The notes beneath the pieces were generated by a model. It searched no databases, was not told the DNA's origin, and saw only the letters and a program-made list of their open reading frames with translations. From assembly GCA_963920635.1 (NCBI GenBank), contig OY987299.1:125675373-125739372 (forward strand): 64,000 nt of DNA, in the 5' to 3' direction. Both the position numbers and the translations under genes were made by a program. This DNA comes from Pseudeuparius sepicola (taxonomy: Eukaryota; Arthropoda; Insecta; Coleoptera; Anthribidae). This document shows positions 1 through 12,087 of this stretch, piece by piece; positions within the stretch are counted from its first letter, which is position 1; each line of letters opens with the position of its first letter.

Positions 1-1568
1 AACAACAAAAAAATATCCTTATTACTAGGTTATATGTATAGTCCTCCTTACGGCAGAATGCGTGCGACGTAAGGGGGAAGAACTTGCAAATATTATAGAA
101 TTGGTCACAGTTCAGGGGCGTAGCTCAATTGTGTGTAACTCACTGACTTAATTTTCATATAATTGTTATTTAATTTTTTGTTAATATTATTCTTAACGGT
201 ATTGCCTTAGACTATGGAGGAAGGCAATCCCTTATAACTTTGGCAATTATTTCTCGTGCTTGAGAATGCAACGTTCTTCCCTGTTTACTCATTTTGCACA
301 CGTTAACTCCCGAACATACGAAACCCCAGTGAGCTCTCTGAGCCGGCGGAAAAAACCAGCGGCCTAAAAAATGAGGTCTGTGTGGTAGACCAAATACGCA
401 GTTAACTTTACGTACTATAGAAACAGGCACAAAACGCGTTGGCTAGCTGCTTTTGTCAGCCGACTGCTTGGTATAAGTGCTGTGTTGCCGTATTTCAAAG
501 GCGATGGTAGACGCGACGATGTTGAAAAAAAAAAATAGGTGTTTTATCACACCGCGTTAAAAATAAATGATAAACAAAAATGGGTAAGTGGTCCCGTGAT
601 GCGAGTTTTATTTTTTCGGTATAAAAGAGTTCAGAAATTCGGCTTAAATATGATAAAACTTGTATTCGCCAATAAATAATAACGACTACTCGTATAGGAA
701 AATTCGCAACGCTGCCCGCATTCTTTAGAAACGTTTTCTTTCGTGCTTTGGACTATAACAACTAGGTAGGTAATAAGGCGCGGAACGAGATATTTTATGC
801 GTTCGATTGGTTTCGATGACGACGTCGTTGTTCCTTGTAAATAAGTATAACACTGCGCGGAAAAGTTAACCTTTAGAAAACTTGTATGAGGTCTGTAGAA
901 ATATTTTAGAAATTACTTATAGCTGCGAGGAATCTCCACTATCCTTTATAGGTTTCGGCTGAGCATAATTGAACGGCGATCATGAAAAAAACAATAACCG
1001 TCGCCAATGGAATCATTAAGCTACTTTCACATCGCTTTTGTGCGATCTAGATGTGATGTCAGGTGTGGGGTGCTAGTCCACAATTTGGCGTGATTCCTCC
1101 TTGGATTTTTTGCCTCGGTATTCTGGCAATACTGATTTAATGGAGCAACAGGAAACAACAGAAAAAATATCCCGATTACTAGGTTACTGTATATAGGTGG
1201 CATAGTTAAGATATTATTTTTTTGCGACTTTAAAATAATAATCTTTAAAAGATTCGCATTGACTTTGACAGTATGGCGAGAAGCAAAATGTTTGAGTTGT
1301 TCTGGGGTTCCTGGATTTTGGACAGGGATAAGGAGAGCGCGCTTGCTAGCAAGAAGTGAAATAGCTCTGGGAATTATTTCACATGAGTCCAGTATCTCAA
1401 AATGTGCTGCAGAAATATTTTTACAGAAAACACTAGAGAAAAGAGCAAAGAAGATATCCTATAGAATAAATGGATATTGACAATTAAGTATCTGCCATAA
1501 TAAGATTATTTCAGATTAAAAATCAACTCCAAATCCTAGTGCACAACCACAACCACCAGTACCTAAAC
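1..1568. other. No gene recognised
   Basis: AT-rich DNA. aacaaaaaaatatccttattactaggt at 6-30 recurs loosely at 1153-1190 (aaaaaatatcccgattactaggtta), suggesting a dispersed or directly repeated unit of unclear extent. Nothing else stands out. Confidence 0.4.
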
Positions 1569-2782
1569 TACAGGGTGTCTACTTTTAAGTGTATACAAAT
1601 CGATAAAAAATGTATTTTGTGAGATATTTTCAAAAACCTTTTTTTGTTCGAAAGGTCTACAAAAAACGCTTCTTTTGACGTTTTTACTTTTGTAAAAATG
1701 CAAATTCAGGGACGGCTACGATTTTTTTTATACCCCGATTTTCACAAAAACCATTTAGCGATTTTTTTATTTAAAATCTGACACAACTACATACTAAACT
1801 TGAACAAAAAATGTAGAGGGTGTTCGGTTCTACACCGTGTTAAAGTTGAGCAAAGTAGGGACTTCAAAGGCACCTGGCGAGTCAAGCGTGCCATGGAATT
1901 ATTTCAAAACAGTGGAAGAATTAACAGGACCACCCAAAGTGTTGATGGAAGAAATTGCAAGAAGAAATATACAGGATGTTTTTCTCTTCAGCGTCTCAAA
2001 TTTCCGATTTTTTCGAATTTTATGCTGGTCAAGTTGGCCAACAATTAAGATTAACAGAACTGTCAAATTTATTGTATTGACTTGTTTTTTAATTTCCGTG
2101 GCAGATCTGATTTTTGCGAATATTTTTATTAAGAATTTAAACTGTCTGGACAGATTTTTTAAAATTATTACCTAACAAAAACTAGAATATTGTTCGTAAA
2201 CACAAGGGAAATGACTGAATGACTATATATTTTTTAATTGAATTTATTTTACATTTTAGTAACATTGTTTCAATAATCCAAGGCGAACTTGACCAGCATA
2301 AAATTCGAAAAAATCGGAAATTTGAGACGCTGAAGAGAAAAACATCCTGTATATTTCTTCTTGCAATTTCTTCCATCAACACTTTGGGTGGTCCTGTTAA
2401 TTCTTCCACTGTTTTGAAATAATTCCATGGCACGCTTGACTCGCCAGGTGCCTTTGAAGTCCCTATTTTGCTCAACTTTAACACGGTATGTAGAACCGAA
2501 CACCCTCTACATTTTTTTGTTCAAATTTAGTATCTGGGGTTTTTGGGGTGTCCTGATTAACGCTGTTGTGTCAGATTTTAAATAAAAAAATCGCTAAATG
2601 GTTTTTGTGAAAATCGGGGTATAAAAAAAATCGTAGCCGTCCCTGCATTTGCATTTTGACAAAAGTAAAAACGTCAAAAGAAGCGTTTTTGGAAGACCTT
2701 TCGAACAAAAAAGGTTTTTGAAAATATCTCACAAAATACATTTTTTATCGATTTGTATACACTTAAAAGTAGACACCCTGTA
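1569..2782. mobile_element. Foldback element, family A (CAGGGTGTCTAC ends), TA-flanked
   Basis: About 1.21 kb between TA dinucleotides. The left arm (1571-2040) is repeated in inverse at 2278-2780. The outer ends are CAGGGTGTCTACTTTTAAG and its complement. The centre is only about 240 bp. The left arm has lost about 30 bp that the right arm keeps near 2530. The short ORFs in the arms are the same sequence read in both arms and do not look like protein. Confidence 0.88.
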
Positions 2783-2936
2783 TGTATTTTGGATTTTATC
2801 TAAAAAGTAGTACCTAGTAATTTATGTAGACCATGCAATCTTCCATAGCTGATAAAATTAATGGAACTAGACAGAAACTAGAGCAGAGGTTATACCTACA
2901 TTAGAAGACACTTTGGATGTGTTCTAGATTATATTA

Positions 2937-3480
2937 TACAGGGTGTTCACTTTTAAGTGGACACAAATCGATAAAAAATTGATTTGTTGGTATACTTTCA
3001 AAAAAAATTTTTGATACAAAGGTCTTCAAAATGCACAACTTTCTACGTGAACACATTTGTCAAATTGCAATTCCAGGGCCGGCTAAGATTTTTTTTAAAA
3101 CCCGATTTTCACAAAATCTATTTAGGCATTTTTTTATTTAAAATCTGACCATACAGCGTTAATCAGAACACCCCAAAACCCCCATATACCAAATTTGAAC
3201 AAAAAGTATACAGGGAGTTCCATTCTGTAGGGTGTCAAAATTGAGCAAAATAGGAATTTTAAAGACATCTTGCGAGTCAAGTGTGCCATGGAATCCCTTC
3301 AAAACAGTAGCATGGTCAACAGGACCACTCAAAATGTTGGTGTCAAAAGATTTACTACAAAAATATACAGGGTATTTTTCTCTGAGTCATCTCAAAATTC
3401 TGAATTTTTATTAAACTTTATACTGGTCAGAAGTGCTCTGGAATCATTGAAAAAATATTAATAAACATAATAGTTATTTA
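2937..3480. mobile_element. Family A element, single-arm copy
   Basis: Starts TA-CAGGGTGTTCACTTTTA and follows the family A arm (ACACAAATCGATAAAAAA, then the segment with gagtcaagtgtgccatggaa) to about 3460. No second arm follows. It is about 75% like the 1569-2782 arms by eye. Confidence 0.7.
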
Positions 3481-3656
3481 TGTACCAAGGCACCGAAGTT
3501 CAACTTTTTATGACTCATGTGGAGTTTAGTTGCTGAGGCCTCTGGCCGAGGCAAATAAACCACTTGAGGATTTTTAGGATTTTTTCCGCATATTTAATTA
3601 CTTCATTTGGCCAATAATAGGCATTTAAAGCTGCTATTTTTTATTGGGGTAACAAC

Positions 3657-4062
3657 CCCCTTAATATGGATATCAAATGAGAGGGCTTGAAGAGTAGAAA
3701 ACTATACAGTTAGTGACATCGCACTAAATTCAATATGGCCGCCGCTCCAAGATGGCGGATTACATTTTCTTTTTAATCTCCTTAATATGGGTATCAAATG
3801 AATGGGCTTGAAGAGAAGAAAAGGATAAAGTTAGTAACATCACACTAAATTCAATATGGCCGCCGCTCCGAGATGGCGGATTAAATTTTCTTTTCAACCC
3901 CCTTAATATAGGTAGGTATCAAATGAAAAGGCTTGAAGAGTAGAAAACGATAAAGTTAGCGACATCACACTAAATTCAATATGGCCGCCGCTCCAAGATG
4001 GCGGGTTACATTTTCGTTTCAACCTCATCCTTAATATTGGTATTAAATATGAAAGGGTTTGA
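3657..4062. repeat. Tandem repeat, about 121-bp unit, 3.3 copies, with YY1-like core
   Basis: Units begin near 3657, 3778 and 3899, and a partial one near 4029. Each full unit holds atcaaatga, then cactaaattcaatatgg, then a core of the form ATGGCCGCCGCTCC(A/G)AGATGGCGG at 3734-3757, 3855-3878 and 3980-4003. AAGATGGCGG resembles the YY1/Pho binding consensus. Confidence 0.85.
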
Positions 4063-4261
4063 AGAGTAGGCATCACTGAAAGTGGCGAGTAGACACCACT
4101 GAAAGTAGTACAAAGTATCCCCAATTTTCTAGATTCGAAATTCTAATAACTTTGTTTTTTTATTATATATATGTATAAACAATAGTGGGTACATGCAATT
4201 AAATGTATTCTTACCGCTTCTTATCAGCTAGAAATTCCTTGGCAATACAATTTTGGGGAAC

Positions 4262-5433
4262 TACAGGGTGTCCGGAAATTACGTGCACATACGGAAGGGG
4301 GTAATTCTTTGGCCCATTTTAAGAAAAAGCTTTATATGAACGTATGTCGTAAACGTCCTAACTTTTGAGATACAGGGCGTTGAAGTTCATTTTTTTAAAT
4401 TGAATTTTGGCTACATCTCCCGAAATAATCAAGCTGCTGAACTGAAATTTGGCACTGCTATGTTTTTGGGGATGGAGAATAAGCTGAAAATGTCAGTTTC
4501 TACGTGTCTCACAGATGGCGCCACTTGCGCTGTTTTGGATCGTGCTTTTACTCGTAACTTTTTTGAGGTTATCTTTTTGGTCTTGCAAATTTATCATTTT
4601 AGTGCACCTTTTTATTCTACAACAAAAAGGTACTCTTGCTTCATACGGATAAAATAAACCGTTTGCGTTGAAATTGGCAAAATGTGCCCCAAAACACCTG
4701 TTGACTCCAATGTTCGAAACATACAATTTTCACCGACCACTTTCAAATGCTACAGATCAACTGCACCTTCAAAATGAAGAAAAAAATCCCTATGAAGAAT
4801 GCACCAAAAATTATTCGCTTTCAAAATGGAAAGCATTGAATTTGACAAAATTTGAACACCCTATTTCCAGAAAATCAATGGTGTTTTGACCAATATCCAT
4901 TTAGCATTTTTTTCTTCATTTTGAATGTACAGTTGATCTGTAACATTTGAAAGTAGTAGGTGAAAATTTTATTTTTCGAATATTGAAGTCAACAGGTGTT
5001 TTGGGGCACGTTTTGGCAATTTAAACGCAAACGGTTGATTTGGGCATTATAGAACAAGAGTACCTTTTTGTTGCAGAATGAAAAGGTGCACTAAAATGAT
5101 GGACCTGCGGGATCAAAAAGATAACCTCAAAAAAGTTACGCGTAAAAGCGTGATCAAAAAACAGCGCAAGTGGCGCCCTTTATGAGATACTGTGAAATTG
5201 ACATTTTCAGCTTATTCTCCATCCCCAAAAACATAGCAGTGCCCAATTTCAGTTCAGCAGCTTGATTATTTCGGGAGATGTAGCCAAAATTCAATTTAAA
5301 AAAATGAACTTCAACGCCCTGTATCTCAAAAGTTAGGACGTTTACGACATACGTTCATATGAAGTTTTTTTCTTAAAATGGGCCAAAGAATTACCCCCTT
5401 CTGTATGTGCACGTAATTTCCGGACACCCTGTA
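4262..5433. mobile_element. Foldback element, family B (CAGGGTGTCCGG ends), TA-flanked
   Basis: 1,168 bp between TA dinucleotides, with arms of roughly 550 bp that are near-identical inverses: CAGGGTGTCCGGAAATTACG at the left, its complement ending at 5431. The arm contains ctacatctcccgaaataatc and gagaataagctgaaaatg, the markers of the family B core also found at 28560-29714 and 39412-40458. Confidence 0.92.
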
Positions 5434-5714
5434 TAAAACAACGAAATTTTGAGGTTAAGATACCGGTAACAGCTGATCAACAACTAATGGCGGGAGGAGG
5501 AGTCTAACCTGTTGCTATTACTTATTGCGGCTCCATCTGTAGAAAATGTTATGAAGTGAAAAAATCCAAATTAGAGGAAATAAGTGTCTATAAATAACAT
5601 TTACAATATTGGTGCAAAGTTATCCTGACAGGTGCAAAGAAACCCCGTTTTACGGTATAAAAATTTTTTTTGGGATAAGTATGATCTGCGACTAAACCTC
5701 TTCAACACGGATTA

Positions 5715-6120
5715 AAAATCCATCGCGCCGCTCGCGGCTCGCAACCATCCGTCATCCGTAGCACTTCCAACCGCCTTCCCGATTTTCCAAACGTAAATAT
5801 TATCGGCGCGTCCGAAAATAAACGCGGCCGCCGCGCGCACGCGCGCGCCCTCCCCGCAAAACACAAACAGCATTTGTCAAAGCAAAGCCAGAGGAATGTT
5901 TTCCTTTTTTTCTCTCTCTCTATCTGGCGGCCCGAGTATTTATATCGGATCCGGTATGTTTAAATAGCCGGGACCGAAAAATTCGGGCGAAATCCGCGCC
6001 GCGCATCTCGGCGCGCTAGGCAAAACAAATGCCGCCGTTGCCACTGGCGACGGGCACGTGGTCGATGCGCCGTCGCCTACGATGGGATTATGGCGGTATC
6101 GTCTCGCCGCGAGGACCAAG
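5715..6120. other. GC-rich island, possible promoter or first exon of an unseen gene
   Basis: About 400 bp rich in CpG (ccgccgcgcgcacgcgcgcg, tctcggcgcgctagg) in AT-rich surroundings, with a TCTCTCTCT tract and a TATA-like tatttatat at 5938. ORFs across it have no recognisable domains. A promoter is a guess. Confidence 0.3.
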
Positions 6121-7679
6121 TTCAGGAGATATTCGCTTTTGCGAGGCCGTAAGCAACGGCAAGTTTTCGTTTCCGATTTTGATGACACGGTGACTTGGCG
6201 GGTGTCTGAATATAATATAGTGTCGTTGTGACGCTGTCCATTTATTGCAACCGAAGCTACATAGGCGCTGGTATTTACAAACGCTGAAACGATTATGCAA
6301 CTTCTCTCTTCATCTTTGGCACACAGGCACAATATTATTGTCAACACTAAATATATTGCTCATGCTAGTCCATGTTCCAACTTTCAACAATGTTGAAGAG
6401 GAAAATAGCCTACAGGAATAGCACAAGTATTATTAATGGCACTGTCAGAATAAGCCACATAAAAATTAAGCCGCTTTTGGCCCTATCGCGCACGGCAAGG
6501 CGCAGGGAACGAAAAGAGATGAAATTCGCCGCCATTTTTAACCCTATATTGGCAGTTTGAATGGTGGCTACTTTATCCCTTTTTTAATATTTTTTATACT
6601 GTATAAATGAAATTGCATTATACTTTTTGAAGGCGCCGGTAAAATCATAAAAGTCACCGTGATATGCGTTTTTGAGAGATGCGTTTTAGATTTTAATCGC
6701 GATTTTTTCTTTATATTTTGCACGGTTAATAGCTTTTTGTTTTCATACTGTAACGTCCCAACCCCCGGCCCCTCACGGTGCCGAAGAAAGGAAGCTTTAA
6801 TTGGCATGATCGTCTAGTTTAATTGGTTAGGACCTTGTTCTACGTTGTGTTTTGTTTATTTGTAACCTAGGTAATTTTTAAAGTATTGATTGCATATTTG
6901 TTAATCTAACTGTAGGGTGTAGTCATAAACACTTGTTCACTGGTTATTTTATGATAGTATTAGGTAGATGAGGCTACCGCAATAAAATTTGGTTTGACCT
7001 AGTTTGTATAGTCAGCTGTGAGGGAAAATAGTAAATAAGACAAAGATTTGTTCGTTGCATAATTCATAGGTCTCGTTTATTAATTATGTTGCGGTTTAGG
7101 ACCCGACTTCGTATTACATTGTGTTGGTAGGGCATTAGCCCGGACACGGCGAGGAGAACCTAAATAAAACCCCGCCGGACTCCCAACGAAAACCTATCAA
7201 AGGCAGCACATACACGACTTATACTCCTTCGCCCTGGGAAGGTTAAGCGTTTGGCTTATATTCACCACAAAAACTCGCGTGGGTAAGTACTGGAAAAGCT
7301 TGTCTCGACAATGTCCTGCCGTTTAGTTGACAGTTCGCTACTGGGCGAAGTGTTTTTAGTACCATATTGACTTGACAGAATAATAATTAATGTTTTTGGT
7401 AAGGATAAACAATACAAAAATACACGTACGCCGACAGCAGCTGTTACTGGAATTAGAGGTAATTTGTAATCTTGATTAAAAATATAATAGAACATATTAT
7501 AAAAATGGTTTGCATGACAGCTGTATTTCCAGTGGCGCTCGGCGTACAAAGAACAAAATGCAAATAGTTTATTTAATCGACGAGATACATATTCCCGCAA
7601 TAGATAGAATAAAATATATCTCCCTCCAAGACCCCTTTTATAAGAGACTACTCGTCCATGGTATGCATACATTAAAGGT

Positions 7680-7865
7680 GACGGAAATGAATTAAAGAAA
7701 TCGTGAATAAATTAGAGATGCCGTGAATGAATTGGGCAAGCTGTAAACATACCAGAGAAGCCGGGAAAATAAAGGATGTCGTGGAAATTAAAGAAGCTGC
7801 ACCTAAATTAGAGCTCCGTGGATAAATTAAAGAACGCCGTGAGTATATGAAAGATGCCGTGACCA
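7680..7865. repeat. Degenerate minisatellite of AATTAAAGAAGCCGTGAAT-like units
   Basis: About eight 18-25 bp units recur as variants of aaattaaagaa.gccgtgaat (for example gaattaaagaaatcgtgaat, aaattagagatgccgtgaat, aaattaaagaacgccgtgag). Confidence 0.6.
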
Positions 7866-8116
7866 GAGAACAGGAGAAAAATGGAAATGCGTGGTTTATA
7901 CTCACCTAGCTCCTGGTTCAGGTTCTCGCGGGTTAACTCGCGAACACTCCGCGTACTAGGTCCGACTTTCATTGTGAATTCCGCACTTACGCGACTGCGT
8001 TTGTAACTTTCGGGAACGAAGTAAGTACACGAACGGCGCGAATTTACGGAACGCGTTTAACACTTTCAAGCACGAGGTACGCGAATGCACTCCCGAATGG
8101 AATAAGGTCAGGGGAA

Positions 8117-8249
8117 GGAAAACTTCGGCAAAGCAACGACTTTTCACTCGAGGCGAACGGACTAGCTCACACGTCAGTTTTAGGAAACTTCGGCAAAGCA
8201 ACGACTTTTCACTCAATGGCGAACGGCCTAGCTCACACGTCAGTTTGGG
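8117..8249. repeat. Tandem duplication, 66-67 bp unit
   Basis: Two adjacent copies of a unit with aacttcggcaaagcaacgac and agctcacacgtcagttt, at 8117-8182 and 8183-8249, differing at a few positions. Confidence 0.85.
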
Positions 8250-8919
8250 GGATCAGAGGGGACTGATCCAGAAGTGAGCCTGCCTACGCTATTTATCCGC
8301 AAAGAAACAAAGAAGAGAAAAATGGCGCACCCCTTTTGGGGCGGAAGTTCTTAGAAGTTGAGGAAAGGCCCATTTCGGGCCTAGAGGCTGGCTAACAGAT
8401 GTGGGCATTGACTAACAAAAACAGGCTGCATTTCACTTTTCCAAAAAGCGGCGAATTCTGAGGAGTGCCTTGACAATAGCGTAGGTTGAAAACAAAAGGG
8501 CTCTAGAGACTAGGTGCGAGTGGCGACCAGATGTGGCGTAGGGCCCGAGCGCAAGTTGGTCTGGCCGGTTCTTTTTAGGCGGTTATTGGAAATGCTTTCT
8601 ATCTCGAAAGAAATATTTACACATAAAAAATATTTATAATTTAAAGAGGACAACATCGTAAATGTAAAATAGGAATAAGAAAATATTACCAGAAAAAATC
8701 TACGAAACAACGGCCCTGGGGCCGGGGTGTTTCAATACTTACGAGATGAAAAAATGACTTGGTAAGGCATTGTAAAAATGCGAAAAGACTTTTACATCCA
8801 GATTTTGAAATTACATATTCCATATATAGGATAGGTAAGTATAAATAGATACCTATAATTTTTTGCTAAATAATATTGTTTTTTTCATTGATATTTTCTG
8901 ACTTCTTGCTGATTTTTAG

Positions 8920-9105
8920 GTTTTCAAGAGAAGAAACTAAATTTATAGAATCTAGAAACCTAACCGAAGAAGCAGTGGAGACAAAATCGGTAAGACCACC
9001 AAAGAAATTCATTCCGGTTCAAGAAGTAACTCATGGAAAGAGACAGGGCTGCGCCAAGCCATTTTTTCTTCTGGGGCAAAGATTGATTTCGCCGCCCCTT
9101 GCAAG
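8920..9105 (+). other. Exon-like segment between good splice signals
   Basis: gatttttag precedes and AAG|GTAACT follows an open stretch reading FSREETKFIESRNLTEEAVE, then SVRPPKKFIPVQEVTHGKRQ. Composition is more protein-like than its surroundings. No family is recognised; could be an exon of a gene outside the window or a transposon exon. Confidence 0.25.
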
Positions 9106-9652
9106 GTAACTAATTTTTCCCCAATTTGTGTCCCTTAGGTATTAAGTTAACAACGAGGATGAGTGCAAGCCTGCGGAAATATTTTTTAAAAAGAAAAAAT
9201 CAACAACGATAAATTGAAAATAAAAATATACTCTGTACAAAGAAAATAAAAACACAGGGTCAGTTAAATTCTAAAAGAAGGAACATTTTCTTGCCTTAGA
9301 CTCAGAAAAAGTTTTTGTTATTTAAATTTACCAACCTTTTCTGACTCATGGTAGATCTTAAAAAGTTTTTTATTAATTCCATTAATTTACTGAACGATCT
9401 TTCTCCTTCAGCTACAGACACAGGCAATGTCAAATAAATTCTTAAAGCTATTGCGAAGTTTGGAAAAATTTTTATTAGGTTATCACCCTATTTGAGTAAC
9501 TCTTCAGAATTCATTGTTTTTTGTTTTTATAAAGAATCTCTCAGTATAACTGAACACCGTAAATATCAGTGTGATTTTGAGAATCATCAGTCAGTGCCAA
9601 GTGTAGGTCTTTACAGCACTTTAACAATATGGAATAGAGTAATAGTCCAAGC

Positions 9653-10680
9653 GCCGGCCGCATTATTTCAACTCTCATATAAGATTATAGAATAAGATGC
9701 TATGTAAAATGTAGAGAGTATATTTCTTTACTTGAAGCGAGTATGTTGCCTCAGATAATATAGGCCCGGTCATTGTTATTTAAAGAAGTTGTGGTTAATT
9801 TTTAATTTTTTAATAGGTACAACCTGTCCCACGAACATATTTACTATATAGTTTTTCGCAAAAGTCGTTTGATAAATTCGAAAAGTGCCGTTCTAAAAAT
9901 CGAAGGAGGTGGTAAATTTCTTAATTGGGTCTTGTACTTTCCTCCAGTACCGAAAGAAACCTCGAAAATCCGATATTTAACTAAATTTACCGACTCCCTG
10001 ATGAGGAAACGCTCTTATAGAAATTGCTTGTCTTTTCTCATTTTTTTATTTTTCGGGAACACCGGAAGCATCTGCACCCCACCTGAAGACTTGAGGGAAG
10101 CTTTAAAAATTCCGACCCCATCAGAGCCCCGAGCCGAAATAACTTAGCTGTAGCTCGGCGAAAAACGGCAATTTCTGACAGAGAAATAATTTACCTGAAA
10201 AAGTTTCATTAAATATGTCGACCCGTTCTCCGGCCATCTCGCCGTACCGTCAGAACTCCCGAAAACCGCGTTTGAAAAAAAAATTCCTGTGCATCAAACG
10301 GTATATATATGGCACTGGCTGTATAGCGGGACTTCTCACACAACTCGCGTCCCCGAGGTCCAGACTTGCCCCGTCTTTCGCGCCGTATTTAACAGCGGAG
10401 GATTTTCGGGGCCCCGAAAATACGCCTATAGGTATCGGATTTCTAAAGGACCAAGGGACCTTTTTATTATTGTTGCTCCTTGGGCCTTCTTTCCTATTTT
10501 GTTCTATAATCATATGAGAGTAGATTTGCCTAAAAATTAACCTCAACTTCTTTAAATAACAATGATCGGGCCCATATTAATTGAAGCAACCTACTCGCTT
10601 TAAGTAAAGAAATATATGGTCTACATTTTACATAACATCTTATTCTATAATCTTATGAGAGTTGAAATCATGCGGCCGGC
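9653..10680. mobile_element. Inverted-repeat element with GCCGGCCGCAT ends
   Basis: GCCGGCCGCATTATTTCAAC at 9653 is matched by GTTGAAATCATGCGGCCGGC at 10661-10680. The arms run about 180 bp (left agaagttgtggttaattttt, right the inverse with small changes). The roughly 700-bp centre contains short unrelated ORFs only. No clear target duplication. Confidence 0.75.
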
Positions 10681-11010
10681 TCTCATACTATAAAGTTGAT
10701 TAAGAAATGTAAATATTCTATTTACATTCTTTAACAACTGAAATCTTTCTGAAACTGAGGGCATCGAAACATCAACAAAATAAATATAAATTTATTTTGA
10801 CGCCCGTTTGGCCGCCCATATTTTTTGGCCGCCCTGGGGCGGTGCCCCGCTTTAATAATTAGAAATCACTTCACTTGCATTTTTAAGCAAATATTAAAGT
10901 GGTAGAAGTTGAAGTTACCAAGTTTTCTTTTGCATGTATTTTTTAAACAAACATAAATAAAAAGTTCTAAGAAATAAAACTAGCTGCCTAAAAATTCAGA
11001 AATAGGAAGA

Positions 11011-11053
11011 GGTATTATCAAAGTCTAGAGAATTCTCTAGACTTTGGTATTAT
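11011..11053. repeat. Perfect 28-bp palindrome between direct repeats
   Basis: 11019-11046 (CAAAGTCTAGAGAA and its exact complement) is a perfect palindrome. GGTATTAT precedes it (11011-11018) and recurs at 11046-11053, sharing one base. Confidence 0.85.
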
Positions 11054-11639
11054 GTTCCTGGAATACTTATAGGTTATTATTAGTAAAAGTACATATTCAA
11101 AGAAATAATTATCCCAAGTAGGTAATATTGTATGAAATTTTTTCATGTTTTTTATAAGTAATTATTTATAATGCTATTGTACAATAATAATTATATTAGT
11201 TATCTTTATGATGATTAAAATATGTTATTTTGATTAAGTTTTATAATTTCTCAACCTAGTTAACTGCTTTGTTTCACGAATGCATTAAATTACAATTAAA
11301 ACCAACAAAAATTTTGGACCTATGTTGTACGTTTTACACATTTTACACAAAACGACAACAAAGACATTACATTATTTATAGCGTATATTTTCTGTGCCCA
11401 CCCGTATAAATTATTTCAAATTTCCCGCCTCATTTAGGGTTAAAAATGGCCGCTAAATTATTCCCCCGGTCGGATGTCTCTTTTCCGCGGTATAGGTTGC
11501 TGTATAGGTACCTGAAATAAGCTTTACATGAGACACAGGGGGTCACGGCTTCTTTAAAGTTTATTGATGATTTTCTGACATACCTATTTTGCCCACCTCA
11601 AAAAAAGGCAAGAAAAAGAAAAACCACAGAATGTGGCAA

Positions 11640-11830
11640 GATTACATGGCATGTTTCCATACATGTTATTAAGAAAAACTAGACTAAAAAGCAAGCAAGA
11701 GTATTTTGGTACCTTTTGATTTGAAGTCGATGGCTAGTTCTAGTTGTAGTGTAAGTATAAGTATAGAACGCATTAGATTTTTCAGTTTCTTCTTTGTACA
11801 GTGGGCCATATATTGGTTCGCTTTGCGGCT
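11640..11830. repeat. Dispersed repeat, copy 1 (pairs with 63738-63945)
   Basis: Shares ttattaagaaaaact/ttcttaagaaaaacg, gtattttggtaccttttg, ggctagtt, gttgtagtgta and cgcattagatttttcagttt with 63738-63945, in the same orientation. Confidence 0.75.
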
Positions 11831-12087
11831 ATAAACAAAATTTTCTATTTTCATTCTTGCATACACGTTACAAAATACTCTTCCAAAATATAATATCCAG
11901 AATTCTCGCTTCTTCAACTGGTTCAAATCATCCCATAATTCCAAAATAGTGTTTATTCTTCTTCGATTCACATAATATGGCCTGTGCATACGATTTTCTT
12001 TGAGCATGGAAATTGCATGTTATCACAAACAAATCTACCTATAAAAGTTCTGTTAATACGACAAAACTGCGACCAAAGCTTAATCAA

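Larger units (their letters stand above)
6749..8734. mobile_element. Probable solo LTR (TG...CA, 4-bp duplication)
   Basis: Starts TGTAACGTCCCAACCCCCGG and ends CCGGGGTGTTTCA. The terminal inverted bases and TG...CA are typical of Ty3/gypsy LTRs. ATAC lies directly outside both ends (6745-6748 and 8735-8738). No gag or pol sequence is visible, so this would be a recombined solo LTR, unusually long at 1,986 bp. It holds degenerate minisatellites at 7680-7865 and 8117-8249. Confidence 0.55.
10681..12087. other. Intergenic AT-rich stretch
   Basis: Apart from the palindrome at 11011-11053 and the dispersed repeat at 11640-11830, I see no coding or structural signal. Confidence 0.4.

Noticed and set aside
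4400..4657. Recurring 80-odd residue ORF starting [18 protein letters not shown], also in the minus strand of the 28558-29716 element
   Set aside because: It lies in foldback arms, and its continuation differs by frameshift between copies. Conservation is at DNA level, not in the protein.
5940..6347. Minus-strand ORF of 135 aa over the GC-rich island
   Set aside because: No recognisable domain; the open frame follows from high GC content. Kept only as an uncharacterised GC island.
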